Shown: one piece after another, positions 44,865-53,739 of the stretch | How the letters are laid out: each line of letters opens with the position of its first letter | Position numbering within the stretch: the stretch's first letter is position 1 | Source: Lysobacter dokdonensis DS-58 | Lineage (GTDB): Bacteria; Pseudomonadota; Gammaproteobacteria; Xanthomonadales; Xanthomonadaceae | NCBI RefSeq assembly: GCF_000770795.1 | Contig: NZ_JRKJ01000002.1 | Span: 372,001 to 436,000, forward strand | Reading direction: 5' to 3' | Length of the DNA stretch: 64,000 nucleotides | Program-made: the position numbers and the translations under genes | Notes under the pieces: model-generated | The model's input: the letters and a program-made list of their open reading frames with translations, nothing else | Database searches by the model: none | Told to the model about the DNA's origin: nothing

Positions 44865-45359
44865 TCACCCCATCATCTGCGCATATTCCGGCGCTTCGCG
44901 CCCTCCCGACACGCTCAGGAAGTGGCCGTGGAAGAGCTCGCCGTCGTCGAACCACAGGGTAACGTCGGTACTGAAGCAGAACGTCGTCGGCGTCACTACG
45001 CCTTTAAAGTCCTCGACCGTAAACTCATCGTCAATCTCCGCCCAATCCATCGCATTGCGGTAGAACTCCTCTGCTAGCACCTCGCGCGCTAGACGCACCC
45101 ACTCGGACGCGCCGGGCCAGAATGAGCGCCCGAGTGCAAGACTAGCCGAGAGGGTATCGTCATCGGAGGCGTCGAACTGCACTTCGAAGGTCACGCCGTC
45201 GACGCTGCATTTGCCCCTCAGGTCGGTCCTTCGTCGCAGCAAGGGACCGAACAACGGGTCAACGCGTTCGGGCTCGTCGGATTCGATTTCCGGCACGTGT
45301 TCGGCCTTCGTAAACGGCTCCGAATACTCGCCCCCAGTGAGCCAACGCCACAGCCCCAT
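44865..45359 (-). CDS. DUF2262-like protein
   Basis: A 164-residue soluble protein, MGLWRWLTGGEYSEPF at the start, with a C-terminal half resembling DUF2262: FTVEDFKGVV, TLWFDDGELFHGHFLSVSGG. It lacks membrane segments. Family call is by pattern and tentative. ATG 45359 avoids a longer frame that crosses repeat DNA. Confidence 0.55.
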   Translation of the reverse strand: MGLWRWLTGGEYSEPFTKAEHVPEIESDEPERVDPLFGPLLRRRTDLRGKCSVDGVTFEVQFDASDDDTLSASLALGRSFWPGASEWVRLAREVLAEEFYRNAMDWAEIDDEFTVEDFKGVVTPTTFCFSTDVTLWFDDGELFHGHFLSVSGGREAPEYAQMMG

Positions 45360-45425
45360 GCATCCCCCACTACCACCCTGCCCACGGCGCACGTTATCGG
45401 CCAGGCACGTGCCCGACAAGTCAGC

Positions 45426-45451
45426 GACTCCGCTTCGGCCAAGAGCGGACA
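45426..45451. repeat. dispersed palindromic repeat, type A
   Basis: GACTCCGCTTC-GGCC-AAGAGCGGACA; right arm intact. Confidence 0.65.
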
Positions 45452-45475
45452 TGCGGCGCCTAATTAGATCCTTTG

Positions 45476-45847
45476 TCAGAGCGCCTGCCATACCAGTTCA
45501 AGTTCGCTATCTGTATGCGGTGTCTCCCACTTAGACATCCAGCAAAATGAAACACCTGCGCGCTCTGCGGTCTTCTTGAAGCCCTCCAGCTCCGCCTGAG
45601 TCGGGACGTAGTGCGATGGGACAAAGTGCATGAGCGCGACGGGCCGCCGGAGCGAAAAGCCGGGCGACAACTCCTTGAACATTGATCTCAGCGGGTCCCG
45701 AATACGCGAGAAATCCTTGATTTCTGCGCGACGGTTGTCGAGCGAGTGGCACGCTCGCCTGACCGTGCGCTTATCACCGAGCACCCGGCCGGTGAAGTGA
45801 TCCGGGAACACCTGGACGTAGATGAAATGGCGACGGAAGAACTTCAT
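45476..45847 (-). CDS. hypothetical protein
   Basis: A 123-residue basic protein starting MKFFRRHFIYVQVFPDHF, with a central SLRRPVALMHFVPSHYVPT segment. Mixed alpha/beta character, no membrane or signal segment. Not assigned to a family. ATG 45847 gives a clean hydrophobic/aromatic N-terminal strand. Confidence 0.5.
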   Translation of the reverse strand: MKFFRRHFIYVQVFPDHFTGRVLGDKRTVRRACHSLDNRRAEIKDFSRIRDPLRSMFKELSPGFSLRRPVALMHFVPSHYVPTQAELEGFKKTAERAGVSFCWMSKWETPHTDSELELVWQAL

Positions 45848-45947
45848 TGGTGCTCTGACGCTTGTCAGCGCCCGGATCGGGCGCACGCACGGGATATTCA
45901 GGTCGGCCCGCCACAGCGTCAAGGCAGGTCCGCATGCGTTGTATCGA

Positions 45948-46044
45948 ATGTCCGCTTTGGGTCGTTAGCGGACATTTCGCCCCCCGGACCGCCGCCCCGT
46001 GACCGACCGTCACCCCTGATGACCGCTTTCGACCCACAGCGGAC
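45948..46044. repeat. dispersed repeat, paired type B in opposite orientation
   Basis: Type B TGTCCGCTTT-GGGTCG-TTAGCGGACA (45948-45973) and, 46 bp on, its inverse GACCGCTTT-CGACCC-ACAGCGGACA (46020-46044). The two units face each other. The rest of the gene-free stretch 45848-46302 holds only these and the terminator at 46201. Confidence 0.75.
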
Positions 46045-46200
46045 ATGCGGTGGGCATCTCTTTCCGAGCAGGCGTCGACGGGGCAGAATGTCCGAAGGAT
46101 CTCTTCTGGCATCGGGCCGATCGTGCTCTGAGCGACAGCCTGCGAGTGTCGGGGACGCCAGCCCCGCGCGAATCTCCCCAGTCCCCGTCGCGCTGATCCA

Positions 46201-46233
46201 CAAGGCCTCGCCGTTCGGCGAGGCCTTGTTTTT
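46201..46233 (+). terminator. strong intrinsic terminator without an upstream gene
   Basis: CAAGGCCTCGCC pairs perfectly with GGCGAGGCCTTG around GTTC, then TTTTT. On the plus strand there is no supportable reading frame in the preceding 350 bases. It may end a small RNA or be the relic of a lost gene. Confidence 0.75.
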
Positions 46234-46302
46234 CATCGACCACTTCCGTGCCAAGCGGAGGCATCATTTGGCTTTACCATGCCTCTGTGCTCCGCGTTGC
46301 GC

Positions 46303-46566
46303 TCATTCGCAACCGTTCGTCGCCACGCGTGGTCGGTCTTCGAGCAGCAATCTCCTGCGCGGGGAGATGAAGGACACATTGGCCTCTCGAAGAACCTCGA
46401 CGTACTCCGCGGCGGCCTTGGCGGCGATTTCCATCGTGGCGCATCCCATTCCGGGAACCGCGCGCTCGCGCACATAACCAGGATCACCGTCATCGCTCAC
46501 GAGCACGACCGGGCGGAAATTCCCCTGGGATCTGGGATACGCGGCGACTCTATAGACCTTGCTCAT
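46303..46566 (-). CDS. small hypothetical protein
   Basis: An 87-residue protein with a strong ribosome site (GGAGGG 4 nt before ATG 46566). Alpha/beta pattern: SKVYRVAAYPRS, VVLVSDDGDPG, then helix MEIAAKAAAEYVEVLREA and a basic tail. Unrecognised; may be a small regulatory or antitoxin-like protein, but this is not shown. Confidence 0.6.
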   Translation of the reverse strand: MSKVYRVAAYPRSQGNFRPVVLVSDDGDPGYVRERAVPGMGCATMEIAAKAAAEYVEVLREANVSFISPRRRLLLEDRPRVATNGCE

Positions 46567-46779
46567 TTGCCCTCCCTGGATCGCAGCCCAACAACGCCTT
46601 CTGTACCCTGGCGCGTAGTTGGTCTGTGATTTCGGCCTGAACGCGTGCCCAAATAGTTGCTTCGGTTCAGGCTGTGATGTCCCTGCGCACCGGGGAAATA
46701 GCGTCGCCAGCTATGAGCAACGAGAACTGCGCCACGCGCTACCGCGCTTGGCCGACACCTGACAGATGGCATCGGCGAA

Positions 46780-46832
46780 TGTCCCCTCTTGGCCGATAGC
46801 GGACATCAAGTAGTAGTGACCACTTTCGACCC
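46780..46832. repeat. dispersed repeat, A-B composite
   Basis: Type A TGTCCCCTCTT-GGCC-GATAGCGGACA (46780-46805) then a half type B (GACCACTTT-CGACCC, 46818-46832). The intergenic stretch 46567-46932 holds this and nothing else I can support. Confidence 0.65.
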
Positions 46833-46932
46833 AATTGAAGCTTGGTCACGTCGTCGCCTTTCGGTAACGCATGGCGCCAATTGCCTGCGTGGGGTACGTT
46901 CAACGTCGATCCGCACGAAGTGGCCCGCCCGA

Positions 46933-47826
46933 ATGGACAGATCCAACCAGCGTCAGTTGCACATCATTCCGGTCGTCGGCGCAGTTGCGGCGATGTTCTT
47001 GTTGGCCGGCAATGCACGCAGCGCGTCACCGCAATCCGCGCCGAGGGCCGGCGACGAATACGAGATCAGCAAGTCTTACCAAACCTCCGGGCGGACCAGT
47101 GATGGCGGCTCGGGATCCTCCAATGGTCGCGATGTCATTCTCGAGCGCGTGATCGCCGTGCGCGAGGGCGGTCTGGAGCTGGAATACGATCTTCCGAAAG
47201 AGGCCACGGCCGACGACAGGGCGCGCAGTTGGCAGTTTCCGGTGCGTGTTTTCAGGCCGACCAAGGGCGCCATGCAGCTTCTCAATGGCAGCGAGCTCGA
47301 AGAGCGCGTCGACACTTGGCTCAAGGCCGGCGATTTCACGCGCGCCGATTGCGGGCGATGGATCTTTACGTGGAATGCATTCCGCATGGAATGCGATCCC
47401 CAGTCGGTCATCAAGACGCTGGAGGCGTTTGACCTGCGATCCGCTGACATCCGGGAGGGCGTCACTTACCAGGACAGCGAAGCCGAGGGCACCGGAACGT
47501 TGACGAAAAAAGCAACGCGGCCAGACGGTGCGACGTTTGCGGTCGAGATGGGGGTCGACCCTGGCGCACTTCGTCGCGCTCGCGCCGAGGCCGATGTCGC
47601 TGCCGGGGAGATCATGCAGCAGCCGGTGACGCTGGACGCGGCACTGCGCGAGCGCGCGAAGGAGCGCGTGACCGGGACCAGGACGGTCACTTTCGAGACC
47701 GATACGGCCGGGAATGTTCGGAGTCGAACCAGTGTGACCCAGGTGGAGATCCAGGGCGCGGCCGGCAAAACCGAAAGCCGGACGGTGACGGAGACTGTCG
47801 AACGTCGGGCTGTTTCAGGGGGCTGA
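46933..47826 (+). CDS. exported hypothetical protein
   Basis: A 297-residue protein with N-terminal signal segment (IIPVVGAVAAMFLLAG, cut near ARSAS). The mature part is acidic, beta-rich, with two Cys (ADCGRW, MECDPQ) and a charged C-terminal half (AEADVAAGEI, TETVERRAVSGG). No family recognised. ATG 46933 gives the signal peptide; the longer frame starts inside repeat DNA. Confidence 0.65.
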   Translation: MDRSNQRQLHIIPVVGAVAAMFLLAGNARSASPQSAPRAGDEYEISKSYQTSGRTSDGGSGSSNGRDVILERVIAVREGGLELEYDLPKEATADDRARSWQFPVRVFRPTKGAMQLLNGSELEERVDTWLKAGDFTRADCGRWIFTWNAFRMECDPQSVIKTLEAFDLRSADIREGVTYQDSEAEGTGTLTKKATRPDGATFAVEMGVDPGALRRARAEADVAAGEIMQQPVTLDAALRERAKERVTGTRTVTFETDTAGNVRSRTSVTQVEIQGAAGKTESRTVTETVERRAVSGG

Positions 47827-47843
47827 CACGTGGTCGAGCTTTG

Positions 47844-47898
47844 CAGGGAGCCGATCGTTTTCGCTACGGCAGCGTCCGCTTTCGACCCAAAGCGGACA
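47844..47898. repeat. 35-bp duplicated flank fused to a type B repeat
   Basis: 47844-47878 repeats the sequence at 44791-44825 in inverse orientation. It runs directly into the type B palindrome CGTCCGCTTT-CGACCC-AAAGCGGACA (47873-47898). Confidence 0.7.
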
Positions 47899-47972
47899 TC
47901 CGATACGCAGGTGTATTTTTCCAACGCGGGGCGACCGGTTACGATGTCGCGGTTCGCAAGGGGAACGAAGGC

Positions 47973-48728
47973 GTGCGCGGATTGCGTGTGGTGTTGGCGA
48001 TGCTCGTGGGGGCGTGCATCGGCGTAAGCGTTGTCGTGATGTTCCATCGTGACCGCTTTGCCTGGCCGGCGTCCGTGCCGGCCGCGGTGGTGCCCATGTG
48101 TGCGGTGATCGCGATCGCCGCCCTATGGAAATGGCGCCGCCTCGACATTGACATCGGGTTGGCCGTCGACAGCGCGATCGAGGCACTTTCGCGTTCGTCC
48201 AAATTCGAAGCCTCGATTCGCAAATCGTGGGTGATCGGGACCGTCGTGAGCGTATTGCTCATGGTTGCGATCGTCCTCGTGCCAACGCGAGATCCGAACA
48301 GCGCCAAGCAGGTCGTCGGGGGCGCAGTGCTGTTCGCCATCCCGTGCGGAATGCTGGTCTTCGGCTATTTGTTCAAATCCGGGCCGACGCTCGTGATCGA
48401 TGCGCACGGCCTGCGGCACGCCGCGTTTGGCCGAATCCCCTGGGTGTCCATCGTGGGCCTGAAGTACGTGGAAACCGCTTCTGGGGGCTACAAAGTGCGA
48501 AGGCTCCTCATCGCCATCGCCTCGCCGCATCGGTTCGCGCGCCAGTTGCCTTGGCTAATGCGGTTCGTGCGGCCGTCGCTTGCGTCGGCAGCCACTCCGT
48601 TCGGCGAATTGCAAGTGTGGCTCGACGCGCTCGACGAGCCGCACGAAGTGATCGTCGCCGCCGCGCACGAGTTCCGGGAGCGCGCCGCGTTGATTGCCAT
48701 GGATGCCGACGCGCCGACGTCATCGTAG
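47973..48728 (+). CDS. polytopic membrane protein
   Basis: A 251-residue protein with about four membrane helices (VVLAMLVGACIGVSVVV, VVPMCAVIAIAALW, VIGTVVSVLLMVAIVLV, AVLFAIPCGMLVFGYLF) and a soluble C-terminal domain (from about residue 140) of PH-like appearance. GTG 47973 has GGGGAACGAAGG upstream. Family not recognised. Confidence 0.6.
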   Translation: MRGLRVVLAMLVGACIGVSVVVMFHRDRFAWPASVPAAVVPMCAVIAIAALWKWRRLDIDIGLAVDSAIEALSRSSKFEASIRKSWVIGTVVSVLLMVAIVLVPTRDPNSAKQVVGGAVLFAIPCGMLVFGYLFKSGPTLVIDAHGLRHAAFGRIPWVSIVGLKYVETASGGYKVRRLLIAIASPHRFARQLPWLMRFVRPSLASAATPFGELQVWLDALDEPHEVIVAAAHEFRERAALIAMDADAPTSS

Positions 48729-48767
48729 AGCAACACATTTGATCAGCCGCGCTCAGTAAAGTACGGA

Positions 48768-48832
48768 TGTCCGCTTTTGGCCGAAAGCTGCCATTGGTTA
48801 CCGGGTGACTGCTTTCGACCCAAAGCGGACAC
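48768..48832. repeat. dispersed repeat, A-B composite
   Basis: Type A TGTCCGCTTTT-GGCC-GAAAGCTGCCA, 15 bp, then type B GACTGCTTT-CGACCC-AAAGCGGACA. Confidence 0.75.
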
Positions 48833-48898
48833 TCGGTCCGCACTTCGGCTTTCGGCGTGTAATGGCTGTGAGCCAGGTGGAGGCAATGCGCTCTTGAC

Positions 48899-49255
48899 CT
48901 ATGAGCCTTCGGCCTGACGCTCTCGATCGATCCGAGCATAGGACAAAGCGTCGTCGAGCTTGTCGTAGAGAATGCTCCGATATCGAAATTTCACTCCGTC
49001 CCTTGATACATCGAGCTTCTGCATGGCTGCCGAATCCATCGTCGGACTCACGGACTCGTCAAATCGATCACGCTCGCCCTTGGCCAAGGCCGCGAGAACG
49101 CACCGATACAGGTTCACTGCGTTCTCAGCCTCCAGCACCGCGCTTGTCCCACAAGGGTGCGTAGCTCGCGCGATCAGGGAAGATGTCAGCAAGGCTGCGA
49201 CGTGAGCATCTGACTCGCGCGCGCGCTCTATGCCGCTAGACCATTCATTACCCAT
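48899..49255 (-). CDS. small hypothetical protein
   Basis: A 118-residue mostly helical soluble protein (MGNEWSSGIERARESDAHVA's pattern; LEAENAVNLYRCVLAALAKG; DDALSYARIDRERQAEGS). ATG 49255 has GAGGAG upstream. Not recognised. Confidence 0.55.
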   Translation of the reverse strand: MGNEWSSGIERARESDAHVAALLTSSLIARATHPCGTSAVLEAENAVNLYRCVLAALAKGERDRFDESVSPTMDSAAMQKLDVSRDGVKFRYRSILYDKLDDALSYARIDRERQAEGS

Positions 49256-49292
49256 GTCAATTAACTCCTCATCTGCTTGTAGTTGGTTCACG

Positions 49293-49676
49293 TCACGTCC
49301 GGGGCAAGGGCCAGCCCTCGTATTCGGCTGCCGACAGCGCCTCCGCGCTAGCGACATCAGGGCGTGCGATGAACGCACCTCCCAAACCAAGGTAGCGATG
49401 CAGATGGTTGTAGCGAGATCTCCAGGCGCCCCGCGTTCGGGGTGTATCCGGACCGCCGCGACGAAGCGGGAAACGCTCCGAGCTCGCGACGTCGTCTTTC
49501 ACTAGGTAGATGAGACGCTGGAGGTAAGGCGACCGAACGGTTGCGCAGTTGCGGTACGCCTCGAGAGATTCAAGCACCTCACGCAATGTGAGGTTGTGAT
49601 TTTTCGACGATTGCGCGGACGCGACTAGCCGCCATCGCCAAGGGCGAGATTCAAATAGTTGAGCGAAGGAGAACAT
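49293..49676 (-). CDS. hypothetical protein
   Basis: A 127-residue basic protein beginning MFSFAQLFESRPWRWRLV with a helical segment LTLREVLESLEAYR and LQRLIYLVKDDV. No known domain. ATG 49676 follows AGAGGTGTGGA. Confidence 0.45.
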   Translation of the reverse strand: MFSFAQLFESRPWRWRLVASAQSSKNHNLTLREVLESLEAYRNCATVRSPYLQRLIYLVKDDVASSERFPLRRGGPDTPRTRGAWRSRYNHLHRYLGLGGAFIARPDVASAEALSAAEYEGWPLPRT

Positions 49677-49854
49677 TCCACACCTCTTACGGGCCGGCGC
49701 ATGAAGCGCGGAGCCAATTCGCAAGTCGGCGGGCGTCGAAAATGGACGAATGGCACGGTGGCCTTGGACAAACAATGCGCCCTCGCCCGTGACCGAGTCG
49801 TGACTCTGGCGCGGACGTGAACGACGCAAGGGCATCAGTGGTGGGATTCAGGTC

Positions 49855-50118
49855 TCATCCGTGCAATCCGTAGTGCGACGTCGACTCGCTCAGACTATCG
49901 CGACCCGCTTTGACGTCGTCCTGAAGGGCGCGGCGCGCATCAGACCACCCCGCGTACTGAACGGCAGCAATAGCGTCACGCCGGACGTGCTTCTTGATCT
50001 GGTGATCGAATGCCGGATCGATAGGCGCATCGTAAGTCTCGCCCCGTGTTGGCGTTCGAACGAGACCGCTAAGCAGACGGCCCAGTCTGCGCGCAAGGAT
50101 TCGTCGATTGAATTTCAT
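49855..50118 (-). CDS. small basic hypothetical protein
   Basis: An 87-residue basic, helical protein (MKFNRRILARRLGRLLSGLV). Weak ribosome site, so support is moderate. Confidence 0.4.
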   Translation of the reverse strand: MKFNRRILARRLGRLLSGLVRTPTRGETYDAPIDPAFDHQIKKHVRRDAIAAVQYAGWSDARRALQDDVKAGRDSLSESTSHYGLHG

Positions 50119-50756
50119 GGAGAGTCACCAGAGGAACTGCGATAAAACCTCAGAGTCGGCACGGCCAGGCGAGTGCTAAGGGCCGACGTAAAGCGTGGCG
50201 AACGCACTATGCACTGCTCCTCATCTCCTTGGCGTCACGAGAGCTACCGCCGGAATGACCCCATACAGTTTCATCGACTTCCGGAGGCGCACACTACGGT
50301 GTCATTCCCATGCCGAAGTGATTTGACGCGAGGCAAAATCATGAAACATCCGTCGCCGTCGCAACGCCGCTCTCGTGCGCGAGCAATTCTTTGGAATCTG
50401 TGCACGGCCCCCTCGATACCGAGAACAGGTTGGCCGCCGCTATCAGTCACACCTCTTTTGCGGAGACGTGCGACTGATGCAGAGCCTTGGCATCCCGAAG
50501 GTCCGCACTACTCGTGGAAGCGGCAACCATGAGCGCGGCAGCATCAGGCCCAATACGACGCGTTGTCTTCTTCCACATCACGCTTCTGTAACCAGGGGGC
50601 GCGCAGTCTGGATGGGCACCGGACAACACGGATGTCTGTCCGACGGCACTCACCGAATTGCATCCTCGCCTTTGAGCCCCAAGGCCTGTTCAACAGGCAA
50701 TCTTTGGCGATGGCCAATCAACGATCCCGATTCGGGATCCTACAAAGGTGAGACGC
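50119..50756. other. no supported gene
   Basis: Six hundred bases with several overlapping short frames, none having a ribosome site, domain or paralogue. No palindromic repeat of the dispersed family is seen here. The 3' end carries the ribosome site of the next small gene. Confidence 0.5.
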
Positions 50757-50945
50757 ATGAATAACTCCAATAGCACCGACGCCGGCAAGAGCACTGGCCA
50801 GCAGACACCCCCGGCCAAGAAGGTCGAGGGCGCCAACGAATCGCAGCCTGTAAAGGCCGAAGATCCGGGCACCGACACGGACCGCCAGGTCGCCGGGGAT
50901 TCGAAGCAATCGACGGATGACGCGGGGGGCAAGTCCCTCCGATAA
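50757..50945 (+). CDS. small hydrophilic, disordered protein
   Basis: A 62-residue protein of low complexity, rich in Asn, Ser, Thr, Lys, Asp and Gly, without hydrophobic core; predicted disordered. ATG 50757 follows AAGGTGAG at 5 nt, and a strong terminator lies 20 bp after the stop, so it is a complete transcription unit. Function unknown. Confidence 0.6.
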   Translation: MNNSNSTDAGKSTGQQTPPAKKVEGANESQPVKAEDPGTDTDRQVAGDSKQSTDDAGGKSLR

Positions 50946-50964
50946 TCCACACGATTCGGCGAGT

Positions 50965-50996
50965 AAAGGGCGGAGCATTGCTCCGCCCTTTTTTTT
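50965..50996 (+). terminator. strong intrinsic terminator
   Basis: AAAGGGCGGAGC pairs with GCTCCGCCCTTT around ATT and continues into eight T residues. Terminates the small disordered protein's gene. Confidence 0.9.
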
Positions 50997-51104
50997 GTGC
51001 AAAACCTGCGTCGTATAGCGGATTTCAACTCAATCGCTATGCGCGTCAACGTCGCGGGCGGGGCTCCAGGACCCTGCAAACTGGGATTGGTGGACATTCG
51101 CGAA

Positions 51105-51163
51105 TGTCCGCTTCTGGCCGATAGCGGACATTCGACCGTGACCGCTTTCGACCCAAAGCGGAC
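51105..51163. repeat. dispersed repeat, best-preserved A-B composite
   Basis: Type A TGTCCGCTTCT-GGCC-GATAGCGGACA (51105-51130), 9 bp, type B GACCGCTTT-CGACCC-AAAGCGGAC (51140-51163). Preceded by a GGACATTCGCGAATGTCC palindrome (51092-51109) sharing its left arm. Most of the gene-free stretch 50997-51277 is this element. Confidence 0.8.
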
Positions 51164-51277
51164 GCCCTGGGGACCTTCAACCGTGCTTGACGCATGAGGT
51201 AGTAGCGTCCCAACGCTTTTCGAGGAGTAGCGATTCACAGCCAGCCTCTGCTGTTCTTACGCAGGGAAATTGCAGAC

Positions 51278-51517
51278 ATGAGCGACCGGTTTAAAGCCTA
51301 TCGTTGTCGGGACGGCGGCGTGCTTATCGCCCCCGAGTGTTTGCAGCCCTCATTTCATGAGCGCCACGCTCACGGCCCCCTTATACCGATAGGAACTGTG
51401 CGCTGCGAAGACTTTCCTGAGGACGTCTGCGGGGAAATCCAGCGTCAGGTCGAAAATCAGCTCTATGCGTTGGTTACCCTCGAACAATGGAGGCGAGGAA
51501 CCCGTGCGACGTCCTGA
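51278..51517 (+). CDS. four-cysteine small protein family, copy 2
   Basis: A 79-residue member of the four-Cys family: CRDGG-x-L-IAPEC then IGTVRCEDFPEDVC. The first Cys pair spacing is one residue longer than copy 1. No signal peptide. ATG 51278. Confidence 0.6.
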   Translation: MSDRFKAYRCRDGGVLIAPECLQPSFHERHAHGPLIPIGTVRCEDFPEDVCGEIQRQVENQLYALVTLEQWRRGTRATS

Positions 51518-51628
51518 AACTGTTGAAAGCTCGCTGGGAGCGCGGCGTCGATTCCCGTAGTTTTACGGCGCATCGCTGAGTGGTTTTACGGCTGGGCTTT
51601 TCCGGTTCTGGAGGAGACGCTGCCGCAC

Positions 51629-51883
51629 ATGAGCCGCCCCACGCTCGAAAAGCTGGAAGACGTCACGATCGAGCGCATGCTTGCCGTCAGAGCGGTCCGG
51701 GCTTGCGATGGTTACATTTCCCGACTGCTGTGGGAGCACCCGGCTTCGTCGTCCACAGTGGAGTTGCTCATCAGCGTGCAGGAAATTAGCGAGGAATTCG
51801 TGGCGCCGGTTCGCAAGCGCGTTTCCCAATTGCTGATTGAGTCTCAGCAGGTGCACAACGTGAAAGCAGAAGTGCCTCCTTGA
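51629..51883 (+). CDS. small helical protein
   Basis: An 84-residue all-helical soluble protein (LEKLEDVTIERMLAVRAVRA; VSQLLIESQQVHN). GGAGGAGA lies upstream of ATG 51629. Unrecognised. Confidence 0.5.
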   Translation: MSRPTLEKLEDVTIERMLAVRAVRACDGYISRLLWEHPASSSTVELLISVQEISEEFVAPVRKRVSQLLIESQQVHNVKAEVPP

Positions 51884-52096
51884 AAAATTCGACGCAGAGC
51901 GACACTTCGAGCGTTAGCTAATTCCGCATCTCGCCGAAGCGGACGCCTCTCAAGCGGCCCTTCTGCGCGCATCCCGCCATAATCGCCACGACCACGACCG
52001 GTGGGATCAGGACGGGACACCAAGGCACCTGCTGCGCAAAAGGGTCTCATACGTCCGGATTGGCGCGCCGTTCAGCAACGGCGTATCGTGCCGCCG

Positions 52097-53626
52097 ATGT
52101 CCGTATCCTCCCCAATCGATCGTACCTCGCGTCACGACGTCGCGCCCGTCACGGACGCCGACTTTCGCTGGCTCGTCGAATCGGTGGCCGACTACGCCAT
52201 CTTCCTGCTCGACGCGCAGGGCCGCATCCGTTCCTGGAACGAGGGCGCGCGCCGGTTAAAGGGCTACACCGAAGAGGAAGTCATCGGTCGCAGCTTTGAG
52301 CTGTTCTATTCTGACGAACAAATCGCTACCGGCTACCCTGGGTACGAGCTGGACATGGCCAAGCGTACTGGCCGATTCGAGGACGAGGGCTGGCGTCTGC
52401 GCCGCGATGGGAGCCGCTTCTGGGCCAGCGTGGTCATCACGGCCCTGTACGACGAGCATGGTGCCCCTCGTGGCTTCGCCAAAATCACCCGCGACCTCAC
52501 CGAGCGGCGTAAGCAAGAAGAGTTGCTCCGCCAGTCGGAGGAGATGTTCCGGCTGATGGTGGACGCCGTGCGCGACTACGCCATTTTTATGCTCGACCCG
52601 AAAGGCTGTGTCGCAACTTGGAACCTCGGCGCCCAGCTCACGAAGGGCTACACCGCCGAGGAGATCATCGGTCGCCATTTCTCCATCTTCTACCCGAAGG
52701 AGAAGGTTGACATCGACTGGCCGAGGCAGGAGCTGGAAATGGTCCTGCGCGACGGCCAGTACGAAGAGGAGGGTTGGCGCGTACGGAAGGACGGCAGCCT
52801 CTTCTGGGCTAACGTCGTAATAACCGCAGTCTACGACGCCGAGGGCCGCCACCGCGGATTCGCCAAGGTCACTCGCAACCTTACCGACCGCCGCCGCATC
52901 GACGCGCTAGAGGAACAAGAGCGCCGACTTACCCAGTTCCTCGCGGTGTTGGGCCACGAGCTGCGCAACCCGCTCACGCCCATCGCGAACGCGGTCTCCA
53001 TCATGCAGATGGACGAGCCGGTGAAGCCGCGCATCATCGCGGCGCGCGACATCCTCGCCCGGCAGGTGCCGCAATTGAAGCGCCTGGTGGATGACCTGCT
53101 CGACCTAGGCCGCATCACCAGCGGAAAGGTGCAACTGAGTTTGCGCCCGCTTGAGTTGCAGCAGGTGATTAACGAAGGTGTTGAGGCGGTGCGGCCTCTG
53201 ATGGAGGAGCGCGGCCACCGCTTAACGGTCGACGTCGGCAGCGAGGCGATGTGGGTGCTGGGAGACCGCACTCGGTTGGTTCAAGTGCTCACCAACCTCT
53301 TGAACAATGCCGCCAAGTTCACGCCGCCCGGCGGCAGCATAACGCTGTCCCTTTCGCGCGAGGCCGATCGTGCGGTGCTGCGTGTGCGCGACAACGGACC
53401 AGGCATTCCGCCGGAGCAACTGCCCCGCATATTCAAGCTGTTCGCACAGGCCGACGTAAACGTGGTCGGCGAAGGGCATGGCGGCCTCGGCATCGGCCTG
53501 AGTTTGGTGCAGCAGATGGTCTTGCTGCATGGCGGCGACGTGAGCGCACACAGCACCGGGATATCGGGCGAGGGCGCTGAGTTCGTTGTGCGCCTACCGT
53601 TAGACGAACGATTATCCCCAGCCTGA
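52097..53626 (+). CDS. PAS-PAS hybrid sensor histidine kinase
   Basis: A 509-residue soluble kinase. Two PAS/PAC units (about 22-135 and 150-262) each with the W(N)EGARRLKGYTEEEVIGR-type core and RDGSRFWA PAC motif. The H-box is GHELRNPL (His287), then NLLNNAAKFTPPGG, DNGPGIPPEQ and GGLGIGLSLV. No receiver domain and no LOV Cys, so flavin photochemistry is not expected. It is a recognisable full-length gene in the accessory stretch, with the recombinase 113 bp after it. Confidence 0.88.
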   Translation: MSVSSPIDRTSRHDVAPVTDADFRWLVESVADYAIFLLDAQGRIRSWNEGARRLKGYTEEEVIGRSFELFYSDEQIATGYPGYELDMAKRTGRFEDEGWRLRRDGSRFWASVVITALYDEHGAPRGFAKITRDLTERRKQEELLRQSEEMFRLMVDAVRDYAIFMLDPKGCVATWNLGAQLTKGYTAEEIIGRHFSIFYPKEKVDIDWPRQELEMVLRDGQYEEEGWRVRKDGSLFWANVVITAVYDAEGRHRGFAKVTRNLTDRRRIDALEEQERRLTQFLAVLGHELRNPLTPIANAVSIMQMDEPVKPRIIAARDILARQVPQLKRLVDDLLDLGRITSGKVQLSLRPLELQQVINEGVEAVRPLMEERGHRLTVDVGSEAMWVLGDRTRLVQVLTNLLNNAAKFTPPGGSITLSLSREADRAVLRVRDNGPGIPPEQLPRIFKLFAQADVNVVGEGHGGLGIGLSLVQQMVLLHGGDVSAHSTGISGEGAEFVVRLPLDERLSPA

Positions 53627-53650
53627 TCCCCTCGCCAAACGATGCACGGA

Positions 53651-53676
53651 TGTCCGCTTTTGGCCGAAAGCTGCCA
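53651..53676. repeat. dispersed repeat, type A, left of the recombinase
   Basis: TGTCCGCTTTT-GGCC-GAAAGCTGCCA, 64 bp before the recombinase ATG. With the copy at 54379 it brackets the gene. Confidence 0.75.
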
Positions 53677-53739
53677 CACACCCGGTGCTGAACGGCCGTG
53701 AGTCCAAGTTCTCCTTCCTGTCCGGGAACGGAGAACGTC

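Noticed and set aside
45774-46112. Short frames encoding DPKRT, RFRPKAD or similar peptides at repeat loci
   Set aside because: These peptides are translations of the palindromic repeat (TTCGACCCAAAGCGG and its complement) and recur in every frame that crosses a copy; they are not genes.
50173-50764. Two overlapping frames of 119 and 129 codons
   Set aside because: No ribosome site, no domain, unlikely composition, and they overlap each other in different frames.
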